A stretch of 48,006 nt of DNA. Source: Bacteroidales bacterium. Its GTDB lineage: Bacteria > Bacteroidota > Bacteroidia > Bacteroidales > Bacteroidaceae. Each line of letters begins with the position of its first letter. The first letter of the stretch is position 1. Below are positions 7,845-16,220 of this stretch, piece by piece. The position numbers were made by a program, and so were the translations under genes. The notes beneath the pieces are model-generated. The model had not been told where the DNA came from. It searched no databases and saw only the letters and a program-made list of their open reading frames with translations. The stretch is taken from the NCBI GenBank assembly GCA_022772475.1, contig JALEZQ010000007.1:1-48006 (forward strand), written 5' to 3'.

Positions 7845-7935
7845 AAGCGTTGCACGTTTGACGTGAGGTTAAGTGTGAAAAGCGTTTTCGGGCGGCGCGC
7901 CGGGAAGTGCATGCCGACACGCCCCTCCGATTGTG

Positions 7936-7966
7936 CAAAGTTACGCTTTCGCCGGCGAAGAGCCAA
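7936..7966 (-). promoter_or_regulatory. Promoter for marC-fhs
   Basis: On the minus strand TTGG (7966-7963), 19 bases, TAacTTTG (7943-7936). It sits 92 bases upstream of the marC start. The rest of 7845-8195 shows only this promoter and the divergent one at 8055. Confidence 0.7.
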
Positions 7967-8054
7967 GCCCGCAGACCACAAAGGCAGCAAGGGCGCGTAT
8001 AGTCCTCATTCTCATAACAAACGTCAATGCCGCTAAGTAAAAAAGCCGTTAAAG

Positions 8055-8087
8055 TTTGGGACGTATGGGGAACATTATGTAAATTTG
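8055..8087 (+). promoter_or_regulatory. Promoter for the AAA/DUF4143-type gene
   Basis: TTTG (8055-8058), 21 bases, TAaaTTTG (8080-8087). The ATG is at 8196, leaving a leader of about 100 bases. Confidence 0.65.
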
Positions 8088-8195
8088 CCATTGATTTGCG
8101 CCTCGTCGCGGCGACCGTCCGAAGAGTACGGGGAACAGTCCGCCAAGGGCCGTGCAGACGGGTCGCGCGAAGCCTTTCCCCTAAATTTCAATACT

Positions 8196-9380
8196 ATGCT
8201 GGAAACATTCTTCCGCAACCATGCCTACTTGCTCGAACACTACAATGCGCCCATCCGCCGTGCGCTGATGGACAACATTGACTGGAGTTACCGGCTTATC
8301 GGCATCCGTGGGCCGCGCGGCGTGGGCCGCACGTCGTTCCTGCTGCAGTATGCCAAGGAAAACTTTGACCCACATCTCCGGCAGTGCCTGTACATCAACC
8401 TCAACAACTTCTACTTCCAGGGTCGTGGCCTGGTGGATTTTGCCGGTGAGTTTGTGCGCATCGGCGGACAGGTGTTGCTGGCCGACCAGGTGTTTAAGCT
8501 CGACGACTGGCGCGACCAGCTCTGCGAGTGTTACCGCAAGTACCCCCTGCTGCGCATCGTCTATACCACGACGTCCGTCGAAGGGTCCGACGCCGCCGGC
8601 TCGCCCCTCTCGCAGATAGCCCGCACGTATGTGCTCCACGGCTTCTCCTTCCGCGAGTATGTCAACCTCAAGACCGGCAATTCCTTCCAGCCCTTCTCGC
8701 TGGACCAGGTGCTGGCCGACCACGAGCAGTTGGCGCGCGCCATCACCCAGCGCATCGACCCGCGCGAACTCTTTCAGGACTATCTGCGCTTCGGCTACTA
8801 CCCCTTCTTCTTGGAAAACCACAACTTCATCGAGGCATTGCTCAAGGCGATGAACCAGATGATAGAGGTCGATTTGCTCTTCAACAAACAGGTGGAGCTC
8901 AAATACCTCTCGCGTCTGAAGCGCCTGCTGTACATGCTGGCCGTCAGCGGCGGCGAAGCCCCCAACGTCAGCCGCATGGCCAAGACTATCTGCACGAGCC
9001 GCGCCACGGTGATGAACTATCTGAAGTATCTCGAGGAAGCCCGCCTCATCAACATGGTCTATCGCGAGGGCGAGTCGTTCCCCAAGAAGCCCGCCGCCGT
9101 CATGCTGCACGACACCAACCTCATCCACGCCGTCTATTCGCCCAGCATGAGTGAGCAGTATGTCATGGAGACCTTCTTCGTCAACACCCTGTGGCGCCAC
9201 CACACGGTCAACCGTCTGCGCCGCGAAGGCTTCTACAAAATCAACGGCACCACCGAAATCTGCGTCTGCGACCGCCAGCGCCGCACAAAGGCCGGTGCGC
9301 CCACCATCTTCGCCCGCTACAACAGCACCATCTGCCGAGGCAACGAAATACCCCTCTGGCTCTTCGGCTTCCTCTATTGA
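8196..9380 (+). CDS. AAA_14/DUF4143-type ATPase-like protein with degenerate motifs
   Basis: A 394-aa protein. I chose ATG 8196 (MLETFFRNHAYLLEHYNAPI), which opens the known Bacteroidales version of the family; the frame extends upstream into the promoter region. Residues 39-47 read GPRGVGRTS, so the Walker A lysine is replaced by arginine. The Walker B region VLLADQVF (93-100) has DQ instead of DE; I recall DQ in relatives, so that change may be family-wide. The middle SRATVMNYLKYLEEARLINM is a winged-helix segment typical of the family, and the C-terminal nuclease-like part has lost the usual acidic/lysine residues. Role unknown; often considered a mobile or toxin-like accessory ATPase. Single gene with its own promoter. 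Confidence 0.82.
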   Translation: MLETFFRNHAYLLEHYNAPIRRALMDNIDWSYRLIGIRGPRGVGRTSFLLQYAKENFDPHLRQCLYINLNNFYFQGRGLVDFAGEFVRIGGQVLLADQVFKLDDWRDQLCECYRKYPLLRIVYTTTSVEGSDAAGSPLSQIARTYVLHGFSFREYVNLKTGNSFQPFSLDQVLADHEQLARAITQRIDPRELFQDYLRFGYYPFFLENHNFIEALLKAMNQMIEVDLLFNKQVELKYLSRLKRLLYMLAVSGGEAPNVSRMAKTICTSRATVMNYLKYLEEARLINMVYREGESFPKKPAAVMLHDTNLIHAVYSPSMSEQYVMETFFVNTLWRHHTVNRLRREGFYKINGTTEICVCDRQRRTKAGAPTIFARYNSTICRGNEIPLWLFGFLY

Positions 9381-9406
9381 CGCACACTCTCCCATCCTCT
9401 GCCTAA

Positions 9407-9465
9407 ACGCAGCCGGGATGTCCGCACGCCCTACAGTCTCTCAGGGCCGGACGTCCCGGCTGCGT
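9407..9465. other. Long perfect-armed stem-loop
   Basis: ACGCAGCCGGGA (9407-9418) pairs with TCCCGGCTGCGT (9454-9465), and the arm continues inward with GTCCG/CGGAC and GCCCT/AGGGC. No T run follows on either side. It may be a terminator-like 3' structure for the ATPase gene. Confidence 0.55.
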
Positions 9466-9570
9466 CGCAAGGCGCCACGCTTCGTCCCCAAAGCATAGGG
9501 AAAAGACCGCATTGTGTAGGCTGTAGCCCTGTGGGAGGTAACATATTGTAAAAAAGTGCGCACGCCAGCC

Positions 9571-9599
9571 TTGGCCCTGCGCACTTTTTCGTAATTTTG
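9571..9599 (+). promoter_or_regulatory. Promoter for asd
   Basis: TTGG (9571-9574), 17 bases, TAatTTTG (9592-9599), with the ATG at 9655. Confidence 0.65.
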
Positions 9600-9605
9600 C
9601 AGCGC

Positions 9606-9638
9606 TTTTCAAAGCAACGACATTTTCAAAGCAACGAC
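9606..9638 (+). repeat. Leader direct repeat upstream of asd
   Basis: TTTTCAAAGCAACGAC occurs twice, exactly, at 9606-9621 and 9623-9638. Both lie in the predicted 5' leader, between the -7 box and the start codon. A similar doubled motif lies in the leader at 43346-43381. Confidence 0.75.
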
Positions 9639-9654
9639 TAATAAATATCGCACT

Positions 9655-10668
9655 ATGAACGTAGCCATCGTTGGCGCCAGCGGCGCCGTAGGCCAGGAGT
9701 TTCTCCGCGTACTGGCCGAGCGCAACTTCCCCATTGACGAACTCACCCTGTTTGGCTCATCGCGCAGCGCAGGTAAGACCTATACCTTCCGCGGTAAGGA
9801 ATATACGGTCAAGGAACTGCGTCACGGCGATGACTTCAAGAATATCGACATCGCCTTCACCTCGGCCGGCGGCGGCGTGTCCAAGGAATATGCCGAAGAC
9901 ATCACCAAGTTCGGCGCCGTCATGATCGACAACTCGTCGGCCTTCCGCATGGACGAAGACGTGCCTCTCGTCGTGCCCGAGTGCAACGCCGAGGACGCCC
10001 TCAACCGTCCCCGCGGCATCATTGCCAACCCCAACTGCACCACCATCATGATGGTCGTTGTGCTCAAGGCCATCGAGCAGCTGAGCCACATCCGCCGCAT
10101 CCACGTCAGCTCCTATCAGGCTGCCAGCGGTGCCGGTGCCGCCGCCATGGACGAGCTCTACGAGCAGTATCGCCAGGTGCTTGCCGACGAGCCCGTGACG
10201 GTGAGCAAGTTTCCCTACCAGTTGGCCTTCAACGTCATCCCCCAGGTGGACGTCTTCACTGAGAATGGCTACACCAAGGAGGAGATGAAGATGTACAACG
10301 AGACGAAGAAGATTATGCATTCCGACGTCGAGACCTCGGCCATGTGTGTGCGTGTGCCTTCGCTCCGCTCCCACTCCGAGAGCGTCTGGGTGGAGACCGA
10401 GCGTCCCATCAGCATCGAGGAGGCCCGCCAGGCCATTGCCAACGGCGAGGGCCTGACGCTCATGGACAACCCCGCAGAGAAGGAATATCCCATGCCCCTC
10501 TTCCTCGCCGGCAAGGACGACGTCTATGTGGGCCGCATCCGCAAGGACCTGGCCAATCCCAACGGCCTGACCTTCTGGCTCGTCAGCGACCAGATTCGCA
10601 AGGGCGCCGCCCTCAACGCCGTGCAGATTGCCGAATACCTCATCAAGGTGGGCGACGTGCGCGGATAA
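9655..10668 (+). CDS. asd: Aspartate-semialdehyde dehydrogenase
   Basis: NADPH-dependent reduction of aspartyl phosphate to the semialdehyde, the branch point for lysine/diaminopimelate, threonine and methionine. 337 aa, standard length. The nucleotide-binding start [16 protein letters not shown], the catalytic cysteine C128 in NPNCTT, and the substrate-binding [11 protein letters not shown] with its conserved Arg and His are all present. It is monocistronic, with promoter 9571-9599 and terminator 10697-10731. Nothing unusual in the protein; the doubled leader motif is the odd feature. Confidence 0.97.
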   Translation: MNVAIVGASGAVGQEFLRVLAERNFPIDELTLFGSSRSAGKTYTFRGKEYTVKELRHGDDFKNIDIAFTSAGGGVSKEYAEDITKFGAVMIDNSSAFRMDEDVPLVVPECNAEDALNRPRGIIANPNCTTIMMVVVLKAIEQLSHIRRIHVSSYQAASGAGAAAMDELYEQYRQVLADEPVTVSKFPYQLAFNVIPQVDVFTENGYTKEEMKMYNETKKIMHSDVETSAMCVRVPSLRSHSESVWVETERPISIEEARQAIANGEGLTLMDNPAEKEYPMPLFLAGKDDVYVGRIRKDLANPNGLTFWLVSDQIRKGAALNAVQIAEYLIKVGDVRG

Positions 10669-10696
10669 GCGCCGCCACGCCCCCGCAGATACACCG

Positions 10697-10731
10697 GCGC
10701 CCCCGCAATTCACGAGGAATTGCGGGGGCGC
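10697..10731. terminator. Terminator between asd and the convergent operon
   Basis: GCGCCCCCGCAATT (10697-10710) and AATTGCGGGGGCGC (10718-10731) are perfect 14-base complements with a seven-base loop. The following TGTGTTTGTG is T-rich. Confidence 0.7.
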
Positions 10732-10756
10732 TGTGTTTGTGTGGAAGGGGGCGCAG

Positions 10757-10819
10757 GCCCGGAAAGCCCGGAAAGCCCGGAGGCTCCGGAAAACCCGGAG
10801 GTTCCGGAAAATCCGGAAG
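10757..10819. repeat. 9-bp tandem repeat (yCCGGAArn), seven units
   Basis: Units start every 9 bases from 10757 and centre on CCCGGAAA, TCCGGAAA or CCCGGAGG. Read on the plus strand from 10759 they would encode Pro-Glu-x triplets. They lie outside any gene, beyond the stop codons of both convergent genes. The same nonamer occurs in coding sequence at 37372-37461. Confidence 0.7.
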
Positions 10820-10840
10820 TGCCCGGGGCGCCCGCCGGCG

Positions 10841-12085
10841 TCAGGTGTTGGCGGCATCGACGGCGCAGTTGATGCTGCCGCTCTTATAGATGTAGTTGCC
10901 ATCGACGCTGATGGCCTTGCTCTTGGCGCCGGTGGCCGAGATGCTGATGTTGCCGCCGTCGAAGGTAAACTGGCCCTTGACCTTGATGCCGCGGCACTTC
11001 GATTCCAGTTCGGCGTTGCCCGGCATGTACGTCGTGCCCGTCACCGCCATGCGTATGGTCGGGCCGTTGCCGCCGGTGCCCACGAGCAGGTCCGTGCCCG
11101 TGCTGATACCCTTGGTGCCCAGCCCCGATACGGTGGCCTCGATGGTGCCGCCCGTCAGCGTCATGGCGTTGTCGCACTTGAGGCCCTTGACATCGTCGGC
11201 CGTCACCTGCAGACTGATGCTGCCGCCCTCGACGAAGAGGCAGCCGTTGTCCACGTCCGTGGCGTCGTTGGTCACGGGGGCGTCGATGCCGTCGCCCTTG
11301 ACGCCGCTGATGGTCACCCGGCCGTTCTTCATGCGGAAGTACTGCTCGGTGTGCATGCCGTCGCCCTCGGCCGCCAGGACGGTGATGCTGCCGGAGAAGT
11401 CGGCCTTGAGCAGGGTATATTCGTCCGTGGCGTAGGCGTGCTTCGTCCGTCCCGTGAGCGTCAGGCTTCCGCCGCCCGAAAACTCGGCGTGGCCGTTGAT
11501 GAAGAAGCAGGCCTTCTGCGTGCCGCCTGCGGCGTCGGTCAGCGTGGTGGCCGTGCCGTCGGGCAGGCTGACGGCGATGCGCTTGCCGTTGGCAATGTCG
11601 ATGGCCGCGCCGCGCGTGCTCGTCAGCGTCAGACCGTCCAGCACGACGGTGGCCTTGTATTCGCCATCCATGGCGAAGGAGCCGTCGGCCGAGGTGCCGC
11701 TGAGGCTGTATGTCACCTCGCGCTGCAGTGTGGGGGTGGCGATGGCCGTGACGTGAGCGCCGTCGATGGTCAGCGCCACGTCATCGACGAGGCTTGCTGC
11801 CATGACGACGTGGGCGCCGTCGGCCGCGTAGCGTATGGCGATGGCGTCGGGCGTGTAGGCGTCGGTCGGCACGATGCGCACCGAATCGACGGCGTCGAGC
11901 GTGTACGTATGGCCCATCACCGTCAGCGTGGCGCCTTCGGCAAAGTTCATCACGCCCGCTTCGGCCATGGGTACGGCCACGGCGGTGTGGCCTTGGTGGA
12001 TATACATCACCTGTGCCTGCGTCAGGCCGGGTATGCCGAGCAGTGCCAGCAGCGTCGGCAGGAAAAAGAGCGTCAGTCGTTTCAT
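10841..12085 (-). CDS. Secreted carbohydrate-binding protein (Cthe_2159-like)
   Basis: A 414-aa protein with signal peptide MKRLTLFFLPTLLALLGIPGLTQA. The body is a repetitive right-handed beta-helix-like sequence with many GxxIxI and GDGI/GLGTKGIS turns (for example GVKGDGIDAP, VKGLKCDNAM, CRGIKVKG), as in the Cthe_2159 family of cellulose/pectin-binding proteins, often annotated carbohydrate-binding domain-containing. It is the last gene of the VTC/DUF4956 operon; its ATG overlaps the previous stop by four bases (12082-12085), so the two are translationally coupled. No sorting tail is visible here, although the preceding gene has one. I infer a surface or periplasmic ligand-binding role; the ligand is unknown. 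Confidence 0.75.
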   Translation of the reverse strand: MKRLTLFFLPTLLALLGIPGLTQAQVMYIHQGHTAVAVPMAEAGVMNFAEGATLTVMGHTYTLDAVDSVRIVPTDAYTPDAIAIRYAADGAHVVMAASLVDDVALTIDGAHVTAIATPTLQREVTYSLSGTSADGSFAMDGEYKATVVLDGLTLTSTRGAAIDIANGKRIAVSLPDGTATTLTDAAGGTQKACFFINGHAEFSGGGSLTLTGRTKHAYATDEYTLLKADFSGSITVLAAEGDGMHTEQYFRMKNGRVTISGVKGDGIDAPVTNDATDVDNGCLFVEGGSISLQVTADDVKGLKCDNAMTLTGGTIEATVSGLGTKGISTGTDLLVGTGGNGPTIRMAVTGTTYMPGNAELESKCRGIKVKGQFTFDGGNISISATGAKSKAISVDGNYIYKSGSINCAVDAANT

Positions 12086-12504
12086 GGTGCCGTCACTTTA
12101 TAGGTTTGCTGCGGTGTGCGTACGATGTAGAGACCGCGTGTCAGACCGCTCTGTCCCACTTCGCGGCCGTCGGGTGTGAAGACGCGGATGTCGGCCGGGG
12201 CGATGCCCGTGGCCACCACCTGTCCGCCGACGATGCGTATGCCGGCGTTGCTGCCGCTGAGGCTGCTGATGGCCGTCGGTGTGGCGGCGAACCACATTTG
12301 GGCCAGCGACGTCAGCGTGTAGTTCGTTGTGCCCTGCGCAGAGCGTACCGTCATCTGTCCGTTGCCGAACGTCAGGGTCAGTCCGCTGCTGGGCACGCTG
12401 CACTCTGTGCCGTCGGCCATGCGCAGCGTCAGGTAGTCCGTCTGCTGTGCGCCGGCCGTCAGGGCAGCCAGGCCGAGGGCGATGCTGAGAAGATAGCGTT
12501 TCAT
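12082..12504 (-). CDS. Small secreted protein with type IX-like sorting tail
   Basis: A 140-aa protein with signal peptide MKRYLLSIALGLAALTAGA. There is a short beta-rich middle (DYLTLRMADGTECSVP, a motif common in Prevotella surface proteins) and the tail IRVFTPDGREVGQSGLTRGLYIVRT, which follows the type A sorting-domain pattern (I.V....G......L..GLYIV). It is the fourth gene of the operon and overlaps the next start by four bases. It may be a partner or carrier for the carbohydrate-binding protein that follows. The protein carries too little sequence to name an activity. Confidence 0.7.
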   Translation of the reverse strand: MKRYLLSIALGLAALTAGAQQTDYLTLRMADGTECSVPSSGLTLTFGNGQMTVRSAQGTTNYTLTSLAQMWFAATPTAISSLSGSNAGIRIVGGQVVATGIAPADIRVFTPDGREVGQSGLTRGLYIVRTPQQTYKVTAP

Positions 12505-12555
12505 GTCTATATAATATATAAGGTGTGAAAGGCTTTTGTCCGTGGGCGAGGGATG

Positions 12556-13404
12556 TCAGAACGAGAACTTGTAGCCCACCTCGATGACGTGGATATTGTT
12601 CGTGCCGCTGTCGTCATCGCCGGCGCCGTCCTGATAGATGTAGGCCAGCGATACGCTGTGCTTCTTGCTGATTTTCCAGTCTGTGCCCAGCGTCAGGCGC
12701 GTCTTGGCCAGGGCCATGGCGTCGTCCAGACTGTGGCTCCACTCGACGGCGGCGTAGGGCGTGAGGGGGCAGTGGCGGATGTCATACTCTGCCGACAGGC
12801 GCGAGCGCAGGTAGTGGGTGGTCTTGCCCGACTTGTCGTCCTGGTCCAACTCGTAACTGCAAAACTCCATGCCGTTGTAGGTCCAGGTCTCTCCCGGATA
12901 GCCTGGCTGGTATGCCAAGGGTTGGCGGTACTTGTCGCGCAGGGTCTTGGCGCTGTTGCTGTGCGTCATCTGGAAGCGTTCGCGCAGTCCTACGGTCAGT
13001 CGGCCGAAGGTGTGTTTGCCCGAGATGTCGAAGGTGAAGCGGTGCTTTGTGCGCCAGAAGCCGTGGTCCACGTTGTATCCGCTGAGGTTGCCGTTGTCCT
13101 TATACTTGGCCTTGGCCTCGCTGAGGGAGAAGTCGCGGATGAGGCTGTATCCGGCCGAGAGTTTGAGGCCCTTGACGGGCTTGTAGCTCAGACCCGTGCC
13201 GACGCTCCATCGCGTGTCGTGGTTGAGCCGGTCTTCGGCGCGGAATCCCACCGACAGGTCGGCGGCAAACTGCTTATTGATTTTCTTTTCGGCGCTGAGG
13301 TCCGTCCAGATGCCGAAGTCGTCTTCGGCGGCTGCGGGTAGGGCGGTGGCGGCCAGCATGAGGGCGGCCACGGCGGTGCGGCAGAGGGTGTGAAGGCGTG
13401 TCAT
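12556..13404 (-). CDS. DUF2490 outer membrane beta-barrel protein
   Basis: A 282-aa protein with signal peptide MTRLHTLCRTAVAALMLAATALPAAA, then alternating amphipathic strands (FGIWTDLSAEKKINKQFAADLSV and on) ending VIEVGYKFSF with the terminal phenylalanine expected of an outer membrane barrel. The pattern and length fit DUF2490. Third gene of the operon, 52 bases after DUF4956. It may carry the operon's product to or across the outer membrane; this is inference from position. Confidence 0.8.
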   Translation of the reverse strand: MTRLHTLCRTAVAALMLAATALPAAAEDDFGIWTDLSAEKKINKQFAADLSVGFRAEDRLNHDTRWSVGTGLSYKPVKGLKLSAGYSLIRDFSLSEAKAKYKDNGNLSGYNVDHGFWRTKHRFTFDISGKHTFGRLTVGLRERFQMTHSNSAKTLRDKYRQPLAYQPGYPGETWTYNGMEFCSYELDQDDKSGKTTHYLRSRLSAEYDIRHCPLTPYAAVEWSHSLDDAMALAKTRLTLGTDWKISKKHSVSLAYIYQDGAGDDDSGTNNIHVIEVGYKFSF

Positions 13405-13456
13405 GGGGGGGAGGGGGTTAAGAGGGTGGGGGGGGACTGTGATGAGAAACCTCGTG

Positions 13457-14128
13457 TTATACGGTGTCCTTGGGCAGTTTGAACATGCGGTCCACGGGCT
13501 TGATGATGCCGTTGGTGTCGTAGTAATAGACGCGGAGCATGGCCATGTCGGTGAGGAAATCGACGGCGCCCACCTCTACGCGCTCCACCTTGACGCCGAG
13601 GCGTTTTTCAAGGTCGGCGCAGAGCTCGTCGTAGTGTTCGGGCGTGATGAGGTCGATGTTGTCGTAGCGGACGAACTTGCAGCCTATCTTGCTCACCAGG
13701 AAGTGGGCCTCCGTGGCCCACACTACGCCGACGAGGAAGATGTTGGCCGCCAGACGCTCCACCACCGAGAGGTCCGCCTTCGTGCCGTTGAGCACCGACA
13801 GGGCCACGAGGAAGAAGAGGTACGTCATCTCGCGGATGGGCACGCTCTCCGTGCGGTAGCGGATGATGCCGAAGACGGCGAAGAGGCCCAGCGCGGCGCC
13901 AATCTCCAGTTTGGAGCCGTCCATCAGGTAGATGAGCATGAAGATGCTCACCGAGAGCAGCAGGTAGGTGAAATAGTAGTCGCGCCGTTGGCCCTTGGGG
14001 TAGTAAAGGAAGTGGACGACGAGCCATACCATCGCCAGGTTGAAGAAGAAACGGATGGCCATTTCGGCCAGTCCGGCCGTGTGGCACAGGTCTGTGCCGA
14101 AGAAATGTTGCAGATACTCGAGAGTCAT
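13457..14128 (-). CDS. DUF4956 membrane protein
   Basis: A 223-aa protein with four or so membrane segments between residues 20 and 150 (FFFNLAMVWLVVHFLYY, YLLLSVSIFMLIYLM, IGAALGLFAVFGIIRYR, YLFFLVALSVLNG, ANIFLVGVVWATE). A cytoplasmic C-terminal domain of about 70 residues follows. The conserved central FAVFGIIRYRTESVPIREMTYLF is the DUF4956 hallmark. Known genomes place DUF4956 beside VTC-domain polymerases, and here it starts 76 bases after one, so I infer that the two form a membrane-bound polymerising complex. Confidence 0.85.
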   Translation of the reverse strand: MTLEYLQHFFGTDLCHTAGLAEMAIRFFFNLAMVWLVVHFLYYPKGQRRDYYFTYLLLSVSIFMLIYLMDGSKLEIGAALGLFAVFGIIRYRTESVPIREMTYLFFLVALSVLNGTKADLSVVERLAANIFLVGVVWATEAHFLVSKIGCKFVRYDNIDLITPEHYDELCADLEKRLGVKVERVEVGAVDFLTDMAMLRVYYYDTNGIIKPVDRMFKLPKDTV

Positions 14129-14204
14129 GAGTATGGTGTATTAGTGGATAGATTAAAGGTGTTGGTTCTTTCTCCGGTGAGGGTGGTGGGGACTGTCGTC
14201 GGCC

Positions 14205-14984
14205 TTAGTGGCGTCCGGCGGCGATGCGCTCCATCTTGCGCAGGCGCGGCTTGAATCGGTTTTGCGGCAGCAGGTCGTTGGTCATGGCCGAGCCGATGCA
14301 GTACTTGCTGAATCCCGACGGCTTGATGCGCAGCGTGCGCAGGATGCTGAGGATGGGCGAGGGCTGGCGGCCGTCGCGCTTGAGCTCGATGATGACGATG
14401 TTGTCCATGGCGGTGTCCGCCAGCGTCTCGTAGTTGTGGAAGGAGAGGTTGAAGTCGATGGTCAGACGCTCGGTCTTGGCAAAGTTGACCAGCGTGATGC
14501 GGCTGAAGCGGTTGCCCAGGGTGGGGATGATGTCGTCAAAGGTGTAGCCCGTGCGCTCCGTGAGGAAGTCCTCGCCCGCATGGTTGCTCATCACCGCTTC
14601 GGCCGAGGGCACGCTCACGCGCTTCTTGCTCGTCTTGCCGTGGTTGTTTTTCTTCTTAATCTCCAGAAAACTCTGTGCCGAATCCACGTAAGTGCGCACG
14701 CGCACCTTGGTGCGCGGCATGTGCTTGCAGTGGTGGCGGCGGAACATGGCGTGGTCCTCCGGCGTGTCCCAATAGACCGTGGTATAGGGGCTTATGCGCT
14801 TGCCGTCGATTTCCTGAGCATAGTAGGACCCTTTGGCCAAGGCCAAGAGGGCCGCCAGGTTGGGCAGCGAGGTGACAAACTTCGTGTCCGTCCGGTTCAT
14901 CAGCCGGATGGACTTCATCTGCTCGAGCGTGATGGGCGGCAGTTCGCCTACGAGCGAGGCTATCTGCTGAAGCGTGCTTTCCAT
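14205..14984 (-). CDS. VTC-type polyphosphate polymerase domain protein
   Basis: A 259-aa protein in the tunnel-shaped TTM/VTC fold. Basic residues that would line the tunnel are visible: MNRTDTKF (29-36), RTKVRVRTY (91-99), FLEIKKK (106-112), KKRV (near 120) and IELKRDG. The acidic metal site is plausible at EIK and IELK. VTC enzymes build polyphosphate from ATP at membranes in eukaryotes; bacterial VTC-DUF4956 pairs are less understood. It is the first gene of a five-gene operon with secreted carbohydrate-binding and barrel proteins. No membrane segment of its own, so it probably docks on DUF4956. Confidence 0.85.
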   Translation of the reverse strand: MESTLQQIASLVGELPPITLEQMKSIRLMNRTDTKFVTSLPNLAALLALAKGSYYAQEIDGKRISPYTTVYWDTPEDHAMFRRHHCKHMPRTKVRVRTYVDSAQSFLEIKKKNNHGKTSKKRVSVPSAEAVMSNHAGEDFLTERTGYTFDDIIPTLGNRFSRITLVNFAKTERLTIDFNLSFHNYETLADTAMDNIVIIELKRDGRQPSPILSILRTLRIKPSGFSKYCIGSAMTNDLLPQNRFKPRLRKMERIAAGRH

Positions 14985-14992
14985 AATCGTAG

Positions 14993-15000
14993 CAAAGGTA
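14993..15000 (-). promoter_or_regulatory. -7 box for the VTC/DUF4956 operon
   Basis: Minus-strand TAccTTTG ends nine bases before the ATG at 14984, so the leader would be very short. A second candidate, TATTTTG at 15008-15002 with TTTTGG 22 bases upstream, is almost as good. Confidence 0.5.
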
Positions 15001-15165
15001 GCAAAATAAGTAAAACATAGGAAATCTTCACCAAAATTTAATACCTCTACGTTGCAAATAGGATGATTTACGACGCTTAATGGCAGTACGTCCCCTCCTC
15101 AGCGGCGGTATGTCCACCCGCAGGCCGTCCCGCAGGCCGCTTGCCCGCGATGCGGCGCCGCAAAA

Positions 15166-15562
15166 ATTGCACACTGTGCGCAAAACGTGAGTTTTGCGGC
15201 CAATAACGTGAACCGCCGCCGCCCTTCAACCAGAAGCCAACAGGCGCCGCGCCGGGCGAAAACGGCATTCGTTCGCCACACTTTGGGCGAGAGAAATTCC
15301 TGTAACGCTTACAGAAATTCCTGTAACGCTTACAGTGTAGCCCGAACCGCCAGCCCTTCGGCCGGCCGGCGAGGGCCTTTTTCGGGCTGAAAACAGAGGA
15401 ATTTCAGAAGGATTAACGAATAAGCGGCACTTGCTCCGAGTTTATATACTATCCTGTCAAAATCAAGCGCGCCATGGTTGCGTTATTTCCGGCCATGGTA
15501 GCAGGCGGTGGGTTTCGCGGCCACTCTCGAGGTTAACAAATGTAAAAGGCGTGATTGCACAC
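15166..15562 (+). repeat. 397-bp dispersed repeat, copy B
   Basis: Bounded by identical ATTGCACAC direct repeats (15166-15174 and 15554-15562). Order of blocks: AACGTGA and AACGTGAA (15184, 15206), CCGGGCGAAAACGGCATTCGT, GCCACACTTTGGGCGAGAG, core palindromes CTGTAACGCTTACAG twice (15300-15314, 15321-15335), GCCCGAA...TTTTTCGGGC stem (about 15350-15387), GGATTAACGA, GCGCCATGGTTGCGTTATTT and CTCTCGAGGTTAACAAATG. Unlike copies A and C, both core palindromes are in the same orientation. It lies in a divergent intergenic region, between the VTC operon promoter and the fur promoter. The remainder of 14985-15726 shows no gene. Confidence 0.88.
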
Positions 15563-15660
15563 ATGCCGGCGCCGCACCGGCCGCCGACCGCCCCAAAACG
15601 CTGCACCACGGGCCGGCAGAAAAAGCGCAGCAATTTTTAGTAAAATTTATCGGAGAATTA

Positions 15661-15691
15661 TTGGGCAATCCGGAATAACTTTCTATCTTTG
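15661..15691 (+). promoter_or_regulatory. Promoter for the fur-rubrerythrin pair
   Basis: TTG (15661-15663), 20 bases, TAtcTTTG (15684-15691). The ATG is at 15727. Confidence 0.7.
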
Positions 15692-15726
15692 CAGTGTAAT
15701 CAAAATTTAGAACTAGTACAAAGACT

Positions 15727-16182
15727 ATGCTCAACAAAGCATCCTACACAGCCCTTGTTGCCCACGGCATCAAGCCCACCGTGCAGCGGTTGGCGGTGAT
15801 GGGCTATCTGCTGGAGCATAGCGGCCATCCCACGGCAGAGGAGATATATACGGCGATGAACCGTGTGCTCCCCACCTTCTCCAAGGCCACGGTGTACAAC
15901 ACGCTGGGGCTGCTCGAGGAGCACGGGGCCGTGGCCAAGGTCTTTCTGGACGAGCGCCGCACGTGTTACGACGTGCTCACCGCGCCGCATGCCCATTTCT
16001 ATTGTCACCGCTGTGGCTGTCTGCATGACGTCCCGGTTGATGACACGTTCAGCCTCTCTGAGGTAGGCGGACTGCCGGCGGGCAGCCAAGTGGAAAGCGT
16101 TTCCGTGACCTACCGCGGACTGTGCCCGAAGTGTCAGGCCGAACAACAGGCCGAGGGCCACGAACCGTTCGCAACAACATAG
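15727..16182 (+). CDS. Fur/PerR-family transcriptional repressor
   Basis: A 151-aa protein. The N-terminal winged helix runs to about residue 80 ([33 protein letters not shown]). The C-terminal domain carries both structural zinc pairs, C93/C96 in CHRCG and C133/C136 in CPKC, plus histidines in APHAHFYCH, as in PerR. It is followed 38 bases later by a rubrerythrin, so peroxide-sensing control of that gene is the likely role: metal-catalysed oxidation would relieve repression. The promoter directly upstream suggests autoregulation, but I did not locate a clear PerR box. Confidence 0.9.
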   Translation: MLNKASYTALVAHGIKPTVQRLAVMGYLLEHSGHPTAEEIYTAMNRVLPTFSKATVYNTLGLLEEHGAVAKVFLDERRTCYDVLTAPHAHFYCHRCGCLHDVPVDDTFSLSEVGGLPAGSQVESVSVTYRGLCPKCQAEQQAEGHEPFATT

Positions 16183-16220
16183 TCACTAAATCATTCACCA
16201 CATCTAACACCCTAACCATC

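Noticed and set aside
15187..15390. Small frames within the 397-bp repeat (67-78 codons) with similar translations between copies A and B
   Set aside because: The similarity follows from nucleotide conservation; copy C has several stops in the same frame and copy A is interrupted in the second frame.
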